A stretch of DNA of 64,000 nucleotides from PMP191F sp047602185 (GTDB taxonomy: Bacteria > Bacteroidota > Bacteroidia > Chitinophagales > Chitinophagaceae), in contig JASGHY010000001.1 of the NCBI GenBank assembly GCA_047602185.1, positions 4,154,001-4,218,000 on the forward strand, read 5' to 3'. This document shows positions 36,001-45,260 of this stretch, piece after piece (within the stretch, counting starts at the first letter, position 1; every line of letters begins with the position of its first letter). The notes under the pieces were generated by a model. It did not search any database and was not told the origin of the DNA. It saw only the letters and a list, made by a program, of their open reading frames with translations. The translations under genes were made by a program, and so were the position numbers.

Positions 36001-38363
36001 CTGTACAGGCCCAATGCCATTAACCGCGCTGTATCCAACTGAATGATCGTCTGCACCACGGGATAAGTACTGTTGAGATCCACATTGCCGCTGGCATTCA
36101 GTCGCAGGTTAGGATCGTCTGTTCTGAAAACATATTGAGCGCTTTTGCGATCTACAGTAGCGTCCAGGTCAATCCGGCGGTAATCGTACCCCATTAAACC
36201 AATGGTATCAATGCTTGCCTTTATCTTAGCATTGAGAGTAGCAGTATCTAACCCTTTACCACTAATAGCAACATGACCAGTAACATTTCCCAATACACTA
36301 TCCTGTTTTAAAATGGTACCCAAACGAAGGGATTGTGTGCTGGCAGTAAGATCGTAAGTTGCCTGTGCGGGTTTTTGTATGTTGGTGATATATCCTTTTA
36401 TATTGGCATTGCCATAGGCCGAAGTGATCTGTAGATCAGGATATACATTATTCATGTCACCTTTCAATTTCCCATGCAGGCTTACCCATTCCGGCAGGGC
36501 AATGGGTAATGAATCCGGCGGCACAAAGGTGTAAATGAATGAACGGGTAATATAACTCTTCCTGAAAAACAGGTCGTATTTCAGCTTCTTGGGATCAGTC
36601 ATATTCTGAATGCTTCCTTTTACAGACAGCAATTGCGAATCTGCTTTGATGGTAGCATCAGCCTGCAGGTTCTGCATGTCTCCGCTGATAAGCCCGTTGA
36701 GATAGATCTGTTTGGGAAGGGAAGCCATTTGTTTCTTCAGCGAGTCCGGTAAAAAGCCGGCAACATCCTGCATATTCACAATAAGAGGGCTTGCATAAAA
36801 TTCATAACCCAGTTTATCGGGATCAGTAACATTGTACACTACGGCACGGCCACTAACACGGGAACCACCGGGCAAACTTACCTGGAGTAAAGGAATATTG
36901 AGTTTCGCCAGAGAACCGTTCATCTGTGAATTGATCAGTACTACTCCATTCTGTTGTGCAGGGGTAAACTGTTGCTTTAACTGGGGAGCAAATAACAACA
37001 GATCACTCACAGCCAGTTTTACATTGGGCAAGTTTGCTGTTACCAAAGACCTTTCCGGGCGAATGGTGATGCCTGCCAGTGAATCGAACTGAAGCACTGC
37101 CTTTTCACGGAACACACTGCGTGGTGTTTGCAGGTAAAGTGCAGTAGCTGATAATTTCTTTTTTGAAAGTACCAGGTTCAGGTGGGTAGTATCTACCTGC
37201 AAGCCGCTTTTATCACGTACTGCCAGTTGGTTTACCAGTGCCGTGATGCTGTCAGTGCCGGCATAATAGATATTCTGCACGTTCACCTTCAACCCGGTCA
37301 GCAGCATATGGTTCATATCCACACCAGACGGCTGAGGTTTAGCAGCAGTATTGTCCATCTTAAAACTGTTGTTCGCCATGGTCAGCTGCTTCACGCTCAC
37401 CTTCCATGATGGTGAAGCCGGAGCAGGTGGTGGCGATTGCACAGTTTTGCCTTTAGCAGGCACAGGTGTAGCTGGTGTGTAACTGCTGAATACAATGGAT
37501 GAATTATTTAAAACAGCTTCTTTTGCTGCTGCTTTCATGCCAGACAGATCAAAATCAACTTTGGATAAACCGAGTGCTCCCACATTATTGGCATAATACA
37601 TTTTTGAAGCGCTATCGGCATAACTTACTGTAATATGTTTTAGAGAGAAATCACCGGCGCTTACAAGCAAGGGGGTATATCCTGTAGTATCAACAGCCGT
37701 TGCTGTACCTGCAGAGGGCTTACCCCAACTCACCATATTGAAGTTTACGGTATCTGCATCAAATGTGTTGATAGCATACCGCATCTTATCAGGTTGAAAA
37801 ATATCAATCTTTGTCTGCAGGTTATTGATCCATGCGCCAAACTGCATGCTGGCAAAACTATCACGGTAATTGAACCTGATATCTTTAAGCGTTAACCTAC
37901 GCAAGGTCATTTTAAGTGCAGTAGTATCTTTCGGCGCCACCGTAGTAGTGTCGTCGCTGGCAAAAGCATCAATAATGAATTGAAAGTTAAAAGTGGAGTC
38001 ACCGGGTTTACGGCTAAGGTTAGCCAGTGTATGTTCCAGTGTAATATGCCGGATATTGATGTTGTTGAAGATAAGATCCAGCATATCAATATCCACACGC
38101 AGCCGTGCTGCACTAAGCAACGTATCCTTTGCACGGTCTTCTACGGCTATATCACCGATCTCTATCCAGGTGGGCAAACTGTAGTCAAGCTTACCTATGC
38201 GCACGCCTGTCTGTAATTTCTTCTGCAGGAACGCTTCTGCCTTCGCACGTATAAGATTCTTTGCCCACTGCGTTTGCAATAATATTACTACCAACACCAA
38301 CAGCGCCACAATGCCCAACAGGATGCCTACTATAACCTTTCGTATAGTTTTGCGTTTACTCAT
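33054..38363 (-). CDS. tamB: Translocation/assembly module TamB
   Basis: 1769-residue envelope-spanning protein. An N-terminal transmembrane helix (VIVGILLGIVALLVLVVILL, ~10-29) anchors it in the inner membrane. A long run of short beta-strands forms the lipid-carrying groove. The C-terminal TamB domain (former DUF490) contains VNISKGFLNDRLTISVGKNF and a GTYKLTRDGKYLLRGYR region, and ends in a basic, then Thr/Asn-rich tail. Length is larger than the ~1260 residues of E. coli TamB but usual for Bacteroidota. It directly precedes, and overlaps by 4 nt, the TamL gene. Confidence 0.92.
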   Translation of the reverse strand: MSKRKTIRKVIVGILLGIVALLVLVVILLQTQWAKNLIRAKAEAFLQKKLQTGVRIGKLDYSLPTWIEIGDIAVEDRAKDTLLSAARLRVDIDMLDLIFNNINIRHITLEHTLANLSRKPGDSTFNFQFIIDAFASDDTTTVAPKDTTALKMTLRRLTLKDIRFNYRDSFASMQFGAWINNLQTKIDIFQPDKMRYAINTFDADTVNFNMVSWGKPSAGTATAVDTTGYTPLLVSAGDFSLKHITVSYADSASKMYYANNVGALGLSKVDFDLSGMKAAAKEAVLNNSSIVFSSYTPATPVPAKGKTVQSPPPAPASPSWKVSVKQLTMANNSFKMDNTAAKPQPSGVDMNHMLLTGLKVNVQNIYYAGTDSITALVNQLAVRDKSGLQVDTTHLNLVLSKKKLSATALYLQTPRSVFREKAVLQFDSLAGITIRPERSLVTANLPNVKLAVSDLLLFAPQLKQQFTPAQQNGVVLINSQMNGSLAKLNIPLLQVSLPGGSRVSGRAVVYNVTDPDKLGYEFYASPLIVNMQDVAGFLPDSLKKQMASLPKQIYLNGLISGDMQNLQADATIKADSQLLSVKGSIQNMTDPKKLKYDLFFRKSYITRSFIYTFVPPDSLPIALPEWVSLHGKLKGDMNNVYPDLQITSAYGNANIKGYITNIQKPAQATYDLTASTQSLRLGTILKQDSVLGNVTGHVAISGKGLDTATLNAKIKASIDTIGLMGYDYRRIDLDATVDRKSAQYVFRTDDPNLRLNASGNVDLNSTYPVVQTIIQLDTARLMALGLYSDTLDLSTKASIDFKSLDPKRPDGELLITNLLMTKDRTKFYLDTIQGFAGYTDSNINFSLHAAIADLQASGQFDYTKIGPALQGMIKNYYQSSATDTLLTSDTTGTADPQRLNLTLKIYDHPLWQGLLPGLTRFQTITASAALDTYRDSGLNVKLDIPLLNYNGIVLTKSTFNANGNRQQLKYDFNAQRVHVDNTIIYAPAITGTLANNTADISVSLKDRRLKERHRFRAIAYLSDTAYSLSMPGELMLDYKTWTVHTPNLLRYANNTITARNFRFAYKKQLVSAETDFSKPNQPLQLSIDSFQLSTITSFFGKDTAFMEGNLNTDIEIADFSQGLPSFNGKASITNIAYNKKPIGDLNAEFKKADENTVTVNMAMTKQGNDATIKGSYYLNNTEKQLDVDIQLNHLNAAAIEPFSGGALSEVSGGLSGKLSITGTVQQPEWQGNLNFDTMLFKASALGTRYRIYNQKIGFQYPNITFNKFAVLDSQKHELVIDGTVKSNTLSSYGLDLAVKADRFTAVQAQRAANSMVYGYAEVSTNLNVKGTTDRPSIDGSVTVNDKTDLYYVMPQSNANADDARRIVRFVDMDTVDRAKISNVFADEGDSLNASSIDYNVDMRITKAAAITVIVDPSSGDALKVQGTASLNAGVDAAGNMALTGVYELESGYYELNKIVKKKFALRSGSTITFAGDPTQGVADITAVYTTMASPSNLIGSELSSTTGVSTGYNERIPFNVLLMLKGPLMHPEISFDVEMQANVAGVNSQLSTAIDSKLQQMKSDPTLMNKQVFSLLVLNRFVPEQSNDFFGGSGGLNAGTAAQQSVSQFLSEALNQATQNLIQGFDINMNVESYETSNSSNRTDLNVNISKGFLNDRLTISVGKNFVLEGSDPATQGNSNMQYIPDITGTYKLTRDGKYLLRGYRKNQYEAILDGYFVETGLAFTITMNYNRFKELFERPKRRRGRNRKTNETPPPVNTTSTTNNNTQN

Positions 38364-38525
38364 TGGCGCTTATACAATTACCGGTCAATATTCAATCAAA
38401 TTACCTAAAACGCTTATCCTCCTGTTATTCCTTCGTACACTCTCTGTCACCTCAGTAGAAATTATATCTAAATTTAAGATGTTCCCGGGGTAATTGATCA
38501 TATCGTGTTCATTATCAGAAAAATT

Positions 38526-39041
38526 TTATGATTTTTTCCCTGAAGCAGGTACGTCACCCGGGGCCTTTTTGCGGCTATACGTCCGCTTTTTCTCCTCATT
38601 GATCTCTTCCGCTTCATCAATGGAATGCGACTTATGCAGGTCCTGCTCCTTCTCCGCCAGGTCAGAAAGACGGATGTAAAACTTCTTGAGAACATCCAGC
38701 TCCTTATCGGTCAGATCTTCTATATCGATCAACCGGTTGCTGGCCTTTTCATTACAGGCAATAAGCTCGTTGAGCTTTAACTGCAGGGCAATAGTGTCTT
38801 TGTTCTGCGACTGCTGAATGATAAACACCATGATGAAAGTAACAATAGTTGTTCCGGTATTGATAACCAATTGCCAGGTATCAGAAAAGTTAAACAAAGG
38901 CCCGGTAACCGCCCATATAATCACTATGCTTATGGCCACAACGGATGCATAGACACTTCCTACTGCCCTGGTAACCGCGGCTGCGATACGGCTGAACAGT
39001 ACGTTGAACCCCTTTTTATTTTCTGAGCGCAGGCGTTTCAT
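38526..39041 (-). CDS. Low-affinity iron permease-like small membrane protein
   Basis: 171 residues with two transmembrane helices (VYASVVAISIVIIWAVTGPLF and WQLVINTGTTIVTFIMVFIIQ). Then come the diagnostic QQSQNKDTIALQLKLNELI stretch and a charged helical tail rich in Lys/Glu. This is the Pfam Iron_permease (PF04120) pattern, known from yeast Fet4 regions and many bacteria. Actual iron transport by the bacterial short form is unproven. It is a monocistronic gene. Confidence 0.85.
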   Translation of the reverse strand: MKRLRSENKKGFNVLFSRIAAAVTRAVGSVYASVVAISIVIIWAVTGPLFNFSDTWQLVINTGTTIVTFIMVFIIQQSQNKDTIALQLKLNELIACNEKASNRLIDIEDLTDKELDVLKKFYIRLSDLAEKEQDLHKSHSIDEAEEINEEKKRTYSRKKAPGDVPASGKKS

Positions 39042-39370
39042 ACATCTTTTTGCATGAAAGGAATAAAAAGACGGGCCAGCAATTACCAGCAGCGACCCTA
39101 TAAAGCTTTACTGAAATATTTTCTAAAAAATGCTGGTTTTCAAAACCACTTCTATAAAAAGGCAGCCGGCACCAGCCACTGAATTGTAGTTATACACCTA
39201 CGCTCTCCATAAAAATTCATCTTGTGTAAACATTGTGTGTCGTTGAGGGTTTAATCTTTTTTACTGGGGAAAAAAATCTACAGAGACTTCTTTCGTATAT
39301 ATATTATAACAGGGGAACGCCACATTGAGGTTGGTATCAAAATTTAATCATTATTCTAAACTGGAAGACT
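39042..39370. other. 329-nt gene-free interval with shared motif, site 5
   Basis: Divergent region between the iron-permease-like gene and the split-barrel gene. The only clear feature is the motif at 39266-39282. A 42-codon frame from 39053 lacks support. Confidence 0.5.
39266..39282 (+). promoter_or_regulatory. Shared upstream motif, site 5
   Basis: GGGGAAAAAAATCTACA differs from the consensus at two positions. It ends 88 nt before the ATG at 39371 and points towards it. Confidence 0.5.
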
Positions 39371-39865
39371 ATGCTACCGGAAAAAACAATCGGGTTTTTA
39401 AAAGAGAAGATCAGCGACATCAGGAGCGCATTATTCTCCAGCCTTAGCAGTTACGTGCTTAAACTTCCTACCACAATTGTGAATACAGTGCATGTAGACG
39501 ACGCAGGGCAAGTATGGTTCTTTATCCAAAATTCCTATAGAAACAGGCAGGTTCTTGAAAAAGAGTTTCCCGCCCAACTCGACTTTTATAAAAAAGGAAA
39601 ACCTTTTTACCTGCAGATCACAGGTAAAGCATGGATCATTGATGATCCTGAAATTATTGACGGACTCGATCATCTTGGAGGGCTGATGAAGCATGTAGTT
39701 TCAAATGAAATTATGCTGATCAAAGTACAGGTACTGAAAGCAGATTATTTTGAAAGTGCACTACGGAGAGAAACCAGGCTGGACCAACTATGGAAAAGTG
39801 CCTGCCGCTGGTTCTTTAATGCAACACCGGGTCAGAGACACTACAACCTGTTGCCACAGGCATAA
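39371..39865 (+). CDS. Pyridoxamine 5'-phosphate oxidase-like split-barrel protein
   Basis: 164 residues, cytoplasmic. It shows the flavin-binding split-barrel pattern of 'general stress protein 26'-type proteins: VHVDDAGQVWFFIQ (strand pair), ITGKAWIIDDPEIIDGL, then IMLIKVQVLKADYF. True PNPOx active-site residues are not conserved, so it is not a PdxH; it may bind FMN or another flavin. A strong terminator lies 134 nt downstream and the shared stress-type motif upstream. Confidence 0.75.
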   Translation: MLPEKTIGFLKEKISDIRSALFSSLSSYVLKLPTTIVNTVHVDDAGQVWFFIQNSYRNRQVLEKEFPAQLDFYKKGKPFYLQITGKAWIIDDPEIIDGLDHLGGLMKHVVSNEIMLIKVQVLKADYFESALRRETRLDQLWKSACRWFFNATPGQRHYNLLPQA

Positions 39866-39998
39866 AAGGTCATTACCAGTTACCTGTAAAAACTATTTTG
39901 ATACGTTGCTGTTGGGGGAGGGACGTAATTGCAGAAACCAGCTATAGGGAAAACGTATTAAGAACGACGTGGAGTAAGGAATTTAAGTGAGGGTTGCA

Positions 39999-40031
39999 CA
40001 GGAGCCGCAATGCGGCTCCTGTTCGTTTTTA
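39999..40031 (+). terminator. Rho-independent terminator
   Basis: CAGGAGCCGC and GCGGCTCCTG form a perfect 10-bp stem with a 3-nt loop (39999-40021). TTCGTTTTTA follows on the plus strand. It ends the split-barrel gene transcript. Confidence 0.75.
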
Positions 40032-40077
40032 TACCATCAATCAGTTATAGTTACGGGCTTACAACTTTCACATATCC

Positions 40078-41298
40078 CTAAAGGAGCTTATCAATCTGTT
40101 TCTGCAGATCGCTTTCTTTTTTTAACATGCCTACCCTGATAAACCTTACCACCCTGTTTGTATCGATCAGCACTGTAGCAGGATAAGTAGAGACCCCATA
40201 TTGGTTGATAACAGACCTCGCATCTACAAGGTGCTCAAAATCAAAAGAGGTTTCTTTGAAAAAACTCACCACCTCTTCTACTGAATTATAAGTGATACTT
40301 ACAAAAGAAACATTCCTGTCTTTATTCGCTTTTGCAATCTTATTAAGCATTGGCATCTCTTTAATGCAGGGGCCACATTTAGTAAACCAGAAATTGAGCA
40401 CCAGTAATTTCCCGTTATAGTCATCGAGTGTACGCTTTTGCCCATTCACATCTTTTGCTTCAAAGTTTTCAAGCGTCTGCCCTACCTTAAACGGGTTGAA
40501 TCTTGTAACCGTTACCGAAGCCCCATTGGCGCCTTTGAGTTCTTCAGTTTCTGCAGCTCCTTTGTTTGTTACTACATTGATATTATTTCCGGGCCTTAGC
40601 ATTTCCATTATCCTGTTCATCTTTTCATTCTCTGCAATCCACTCATATTTGCCTTTGTTCTCAATTTCGCTGATCACGGCGCCGGAAGTAGTGTAAAAAG
40701 TATCCAGCACATATTCGCAGTCGCTACCTTTTGTATTACCTATTACCACCTTTGCATGTTCTGTAAATGAAAAACTCACCGGTAATCCATCTAAGTTTTT
40801 GAAGAAGAAATTGAAACAGCCCGTTTCCGGTTTTACACCGGGCAAATACCAAACGATCATTTTTTCTTTAGTGCCGTCAATGATACAGTTCATGACTGCC
40901 TTTTTGCAGTTATAGCCTTTTATCATTTTTGTATCATCCAGGTATTCTATTGTTGCAGCAGTATTTTCATACAAACCCAGTTCGGGGAAATCGGGGGTAT
41001 AGTCGTCGTCCATTTCATAAAACTTCTGCCCGTTGGTAATATAGCTGGTGGCTGTGCCCTTACTGCAATTGAGAATGGTGGCCATATTGGTACGCACATT
41101 CATCTCCATATCGCTGCGTAGCCATTGCTGCGAAAACATAAAGCTATGAGCTACGGTACGCTGTATGGTTTTGCCGGCAGCATTGACCCTTGTTTTTGTT
41201 TCTGTGTATTTTAAAACGCCTTCCTTCAGTATTGTCTGTGCTGAAAGCAGCGATGGAGTGAGCAATGATAGAAACGCGAAAAGAAAGATATTTTTCAT
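40078..41298 (-). CDS. Secreted TlpA-like thioredoxin with N-terminal beta-rich domain
   Basis: 406 residues with a signal peptide ending LLSAQ (~17-21). Residues ~25-255 form a beta-rich domain (YVLDTFY..., SFMFSQQWLRSDMEM, KMIKGYNCKKAVMNC) that resembles the GLPGLI/DUF4412-type domains of Bacteroidota. Residues ~270-406 are a TlpA/ResA thioredoxin with NFWFTKCGPCIKEMP (CGPC at 308-311) and a cis-Pro in STYPATVLID. It probably acts as a periplasmic thiol-disulfide reductase. The upstream domain may bind a partner. Confidence 0.82.
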   Translation of the reverse strand: MKNIFLFAFLSLLTPSLLSAQTILKEGVLKYTETKTRVNAAGKTIQRTVAHSFMFSQQWLRSDMEMNVRTNMATILNCSKGTATSYITNGQKFYEMDDDYTPDFPELGLYENTAATIEYLDDTKMIKGYNCKKAVMNCIIDGTKEKMIVWYLPGVKPETGCFNFFFKNLDGLPVSFSFTEHAKVVIGNTKGSDCEYVLDTFYTTSGAVISEIENKGKYEWIAENEKMNRIMEMLRPGNNINVVTNKGAAETEELKGANGASVTVTRFNPFKVGQTLENFEAKDVNGQKRTLDDYNGKLLVLNFWFTKCGPCIKEMPMLNKIAKANKDRNVSFVSITYNSVEEVVSFFKETSFDFEHLVDARSVINQYGVSTYPATVLIDTNRVVRFIRVGMLKKESDLQKQIDKLL

Positions 41299-41472
41299 GG
41301 CTGGGTGATGTTACAGGGTCTATATTCTTTAATAACGGCTACAACGGAGTGAAACATCCGCCGGAAAGCCTGGAATGGAATATAGATAAAATAAGCCAGC
41401 AGGGCAAATGGATCTTCCTATTCGATCGCCGGTTCTTTTCTGTAGTTTTACTAATCACCTAAACTAATCCTG

Positions 41473-41817
41473 ATGAAAATTACGCTGCTTCTATGTTCTG
41501 TTCTAATGGGCTGCTATATGTTATTTGATGGGATACACGTACTCGCAAAGGGGAAATATTTTGGCCCTCCGCAGCCAGGTCCCTGGGCCGGCATTTTTAC
41601 AAGAATGGGTATAGACCCATTCCGGCTGGGGCCATTATTTATTTCATTTGGAATTTTATGGCTGGTGTTTGCAGTTTCACTTCTTACAAAGCAATCTCCA
41701 CCCTTTCTGTATGGAATAATACTCTCCATTGCCACCTTATGGTATCTTCCTGCAGGTACACTGCTTTCTGTAGTTGTTATTGCAGTATTACTGTTTGCAA
41801 AGTATAAAGCGGGTTAA
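41473..41817 (+). CDS. Small four-helix membrane protein, unknown function
   Basis: 114 residues with four hydrophobic segments (~2-25, ~48-70, ~75-95, ~96-110). A loop FGPPQPGPWAGIFTRMGIDPFRLGP lies between helices 1 and 2. No domain recognised. Hydrophobic pattern and codon use look genuine, the start ATG follows a short leader, and the stop lies 2 nt before the convergent kinase stop. Confidence 0.68.
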   Translation: MKITLLLCSVLMGCYMLFDGIHVLAKGKYFGPPQPGPWAGIFTRMGIDPFRLGPLFISFGILWLVFAVSLLTKQSPPFLYGIILSIATLWYLPAGTLLSVVVIAVLLFAKYKAG

Positions 41818-41821
41818 CCGG

Positions 41822-43270
41822 TCAATTAGCTGCTGCGGGGAAAGTAATAAAGAAAGTAGTTCCTTCCTGCACTACCGATCGAACATCAATTGCAGCTTTG
41901 TGCGATTGAAGAATATTTAAGGTAGTGGCCAGCCCCAGGCCCATGCCATTGCGCTTGGAAGTAAAGTAAGGTTCAAACAGTAACGGAAGATAATCTTCGG
42001 GAATACCCATCCCATTGTCGCTTACTACTACCGAATGCTGATCGCCGTTGGAAGTAATGGCTACAGATAGCTTGCCTGCATTGTGCTGAATGGCTTCTAC
42101 GGCATTGATGAGCAGGTTGAGAAAGGCGATCTTTAGTTTATCCTTATCAGCCATAATGAACGCAGCTTTATCTGCATAGCTGATCTTCATATTGATACGC
42201 TTGAGCGTAATACGATCAATTGCATCGCTGATCGTATCGTCCATAATGCCCTGCAGCGACCATTTTTCAAAATTAAGCTCTGAAGGGCGTGAGGAATCGA
42301 GCAATTCAGTAATGAGCCCGCCAATACGTGTACTGTTCCTGTGAATAATATCGAGATAAAGCGCCAGCTCCTCATTGCCTGAGATCTGCTGCATCTCCTC
42401 CACGGACATGTTGATATTATTGAGTGGGTTACGCACCTCGTGTGCGAGCGTACGTACCAGCCTGCCCATAGCTGCCAGTTTCTCTGACTGCAGGTTTGCT
42501 TTCTCTGCTTTTTTCAGGTTGGTAATATCGCGGATGATGCCCTGTACATACTCCGCATTGTGTGTGCCCTGCTCTTTGGAAGCAGAAAGCACCACTACTA
42601 TCTTCTCGCCTGTTTTGGTAAATAATTCCGTTTCTATATCATCGAAGCTGCCTTTTTCTTCCAGCTTCATCTCCAGCTGCTTTTTGGTGAACGGGGCACA
42701 TACAAGGTCATACAGGCACATTCCTTTCAGCTCTTCCTCCTCGTAACCCAGCATAGTGGTTGCAGCATAGTTGATATCCCTGAAATTCAACCCGGCATCT
42801 GCCACAAATACTGCGTCCTGCGAACGTTCAAAAATGCTGCGATACTTGCGTTCGTTGGCCCTCAGCTCTTTGGTTGAACCGGAACGTGCCAACGCATAGC
42901 GGATACAACGCTCCAACTTATCCGGCGTAATCTCTCCTTTTGTAAGATAATCGGTAGCGCCAATACGCATTGCTTCAATATCAATTAACCTGCTTCCCTT
43001 ACCGGTAAGTAATACAATAGGTTCTTCACAATGCAATGCAATGGCATCTTTCAGGAAATCGATGCCGGTCTTTGCGCCAAGCCTGTAATCAACAAAATAA
43101 ATGTGATGTGTCCGCTGCTGAAGATGTTCAATAGCCTTGTTGTAATTATAACACCAGTCTACTGTTATTTTCAGGTCGTTTATCTGGCGTAGCAGATCGG
43201 ATGTGATGAAGAAATCATCTTCATCATCATCTACCACCAGTACTTTTATTTCAGAATCCAAATAAGGCAT
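41822..43270 (-). CDS. Soluble REC-PAS-histidine kinase
   Basis: 482-residue cytoplasmic sensor kinase. Order: receiver domain (~8-125; VDDDEDD, phospho-acceptor Asp61 in FVDYRLG), PAS domain (~142-255; IFERSQDAVFVAD), HisKA with His277 in TLAHEVRNPLNN, and HATPase with NLLINAVEAI, DNGMGIP and NGMGLGLAT. The NtrB-like HxxRNPL box fits partnering with the NtrC-type activator three genes upstream. It ends the leftward rpoN cluster, 7 nt after the PAS kinase. Confidence 0.9.
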   Translation of the reverse strand: MPYLDSEIKVLVVDDDEDDFFITSDLLRQINDLKITVDWCYNYNKAIEHLQQRTHHIYFVDYRLGAKTGIDFLKDAIALHCEEPIVLLTGKGSRLIDIEAMRIGATDYLTKGEITPDKLERCIRYALARSGSTKELRANERKYRSIFERSQDAVFVADAGLNFRDINYAATTMLGYEEEELKGMCLYDLVCAPFTKKQLEMKLEEKGSFDDIETELFTKTGEKIVVVLSASKEQGTHNAEYVQGIIRDITNLKKAEKANLQSEKLAAMGRLVRTLAHEVRNPLNNINMSVEEMQQISGNEELALYLDIIHRNSTRIGGLITELLDSSRPSELNFEKWSLQGIMDDTISDAIDRITLKRINMKISYADKAAFIMADKDKLKIAFLNLLINAVEAIQHNAGKLSVAITSNGDQHSVVVSDNGMGIPEDYLPLLFEPYFTSKRNGMGLGLATTLNILQSHKAAIDVRSVVQEGTTFFITFPAAAN

Positions 43271-43277
43271 TTATAAA

Positions 43278-45260
43278 TTAACTGATCTTTTCAGGTAATA
43301 TCAATGTGAATATAGTTCCTTTATTTACCTCGCTTGTAGCAAAGATAATTCCACCATAATTCTCAATCACTTTTTTACAGATCGCCAGCCCCATTCCCGA
43401 CCCCGGGTACTCTACCTTTCCATGCAGCCGCTGAAAGATCTGGAAGATACGTTCGACATATTCCGGTTCGAAGCCAATGCCATTATCTTCCACCTGGATC
43501 TTATACCACTTCTGATTGACAGGCAAGCCATATTCCATTAGTGCATGCTGATCCAATTCCACACTACTGATAGTAATTACAGGAGGAAGATCTGTTTTTC
43601 TGAACTTAAGCGAATTACCAAGTAAATTATCAAATACCTGCAGGTATTGTGAAGGCACCCCTTCCACCACAGGTAATATTTCATGTACAATAGTGGCCTT
43701 TGTTTCTTCGATCATCAGGTCAAGGTCCTGCTTGGCCCTGGCCAGTACCGTGTTCAGATCCACCGGTTCAAATACAGTAGACCGGGTTACGCGCGAAAAC
43801 TCCAGCAGGTTGTCGATGAGCAAACGCATATTATCTGCAGCAGCGATAATACGGCTGGTATATGCACGCCCGTCATCTCCCAGCTCTTTGGTGAAACGGG
43901 AACCCAACCTTTCTGTAAGCGTTGATAGTTTACGCAAAGGTTCCTGCAGGTCATGTGACGCTACATAAGCAAACTCTTCCAACTCTTTATTTGAACGGTT
44001 CAGTTCCGACACCTTGGCCTCCAGGTTTCTCTGGGCCATCCTGAGCTGTGTAATATCACGCGTATTACCAATAATCTTTACCGGTTTGCCTTCTGCATTC
44101 CTGATCAGTTTGGCATAGGACTCAAGCCTGCGTATTGTGCCATCAGTAATAGTTACATCATAATCCCACAAATACGAATTTTCGCCACTCTGATTTACCT
44201 GCTGCAGCAATAGTTTGCCACGTTCAACATCTTCCGGTTTCTGATGCTCTTCAATAAACCTGCTGGTAATATGCAGTTTGCCAATCTGCTGTTCCGGGCT
44301 GTAACCATATAGCCGATACATTCCTTCAGACCATGCTATTTTTCCGGTAAGCAGGTCTTCTTCCCACGAACCTGACCCCAGGAAAATTTCACGTTCAATA
44401 TTCCTGTGGCGGTAATCTATCAACTCTTCATGTGAATGTACCTGATCACTAATATCATGTGTTACACCTACCATTTTTATTTGTTTTCCGGCATCGTCAC
44501 AAACCACTTTGCCACGTGAGGATACGATGATTTCTCCGTCGTTCTTTCTATAAATAGAATGCTGGAAATAAAAATCACTCTTATTTGCCAACGCGGTTTC
44601 CATAGCTTCCTGTAAAGAACGACGCTGTGACTCTTTAACATGCTGCAGGTAAAATTCATTCGTAAGCTTACCCACCAATTCTTTCTTTTCATATCCCAGC
44701 AGCTTATACATGCCTTCGCTCCACTGCAATATATTTTCCGGTATCAGCCATGTCCAGGTACCAAAGCGCAACATTTCTTCGGTATCAGCAAACAATTCCT
44801 TTACTGCTTTTGCTTCCTGTTCTGTCTGCAACTGGTCGGTAATATCCTGTGCTATAAATAGTACAGATGCAGGCTTACCATTTTCATTTCTTTTGAGTAC
44901 AGATCCGATAGTTCGGAAATAACGCCAATCGCCCTGTTTTTTTACCAGGCGGCAATTGTAACTATCACTTATATCACCTTCAAGCTCATGGAATTTCTCA
45001 AACTGCAGTTTCACCAGTTCCTTATCATCCTCAAACACCAGGCGCATAAAATTGTCGTCCCAGCTATCAATATCCTCGTAGGTATAACCAAGCACATCGG
45101 TTACCTGCCTGTTGATATAGCGCAACTTTTTTGCAGACGTATCGTATACGTAAACAATGGCTGGAAAAAAATCGGCAATCTTTTCATCCATCATTTCGCC
45201 ATTTCCGCCAAAAAGTGCTTTGAGGCGGGCCAAGTGCTCCTGCCTGGTTTGTTCATCCAT
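43278..45260 (-). CDS. Multi-PAS sensor histidine kinase
   Basis: 660-residue soluble kinase with three PAS/PAC units (~25-145, ~165-275, ~295-405). Each ends in a typical AQDITDQ, THDISDQ or TRDITQL linker. A coiled coil follows, then HisKA with His436 in VASHDLQEPLRK, and HATPase with GNSLKFRK, VEDNGIGFEPEY and GSGMGLAICKK. The HDLQEPLR box is of the bacteriophytochrome-like type abundant in Bacteroidota. No membrane segment. Its ATG abuts the NtrC stop with zero spacing (TAG then ATG), so the genes are translated together. Confidence 0.92.
   Translation of the reverse strand: MDEQTRQEHLARLKALFGGNGEMMDEKIADFFPAIVYVYDTSAKKLRYINRQVTDVLGYTYEDIDSWDDNFMRLVFEDDKELVKLQFEKFHELEGDISDSYNCRLVKKQGDWRYFRTIGSVLKRNENGKPASVLFIAQDITDQLQTEQEAKAVKELFADTEEMLRFGTWTWLIPENILQWSEGMYKLLGYEKKELVGKLTNEFYLQHVKESQRRSLQEAMETALANKSDFYFQHSIYRKNDGEIIVSSRGKVVCDDAGKQIKMVGVTHDISDQVHSHEELIDYRHRNIEREIFLGSGSWEEDLLTGKIAWSEGMYRLYGYSPEQQIGKLHITSRFIEEHQKPEDVERGKLLLQQVNQSGENSYLWDYDVTITDGTIRRLESYAKLIRNAEGKPVKIIGNTRDITQLRMAQRNLEAKVSELNRSNKELEEFAYVASHDLQEPLRKLSTLTERLGSRFTKELGDDGRAYTSRIIAAADNMRLLIDNLLEFSRVTRSTVFEPVDLNTVLARAKQDLDLMIEETKATIVHEILPVVEGVPSQYLQVFDNLLGNSLKFRKTDLPPVITISSVELDQHALMEYGLPVNQKWYKIQVEDNGIGFEPEYVERIFQIFQRLHGKVEYPGSGMGLAICKKVIENYGGIIFATSEVNKGTIFTLILPEKIS

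Noticed and set aside
39053..39181. 42-codon plus-strand frame
   Set aside because: Basic, featureless product with no ribosome-binding site; it lies in a leader region.
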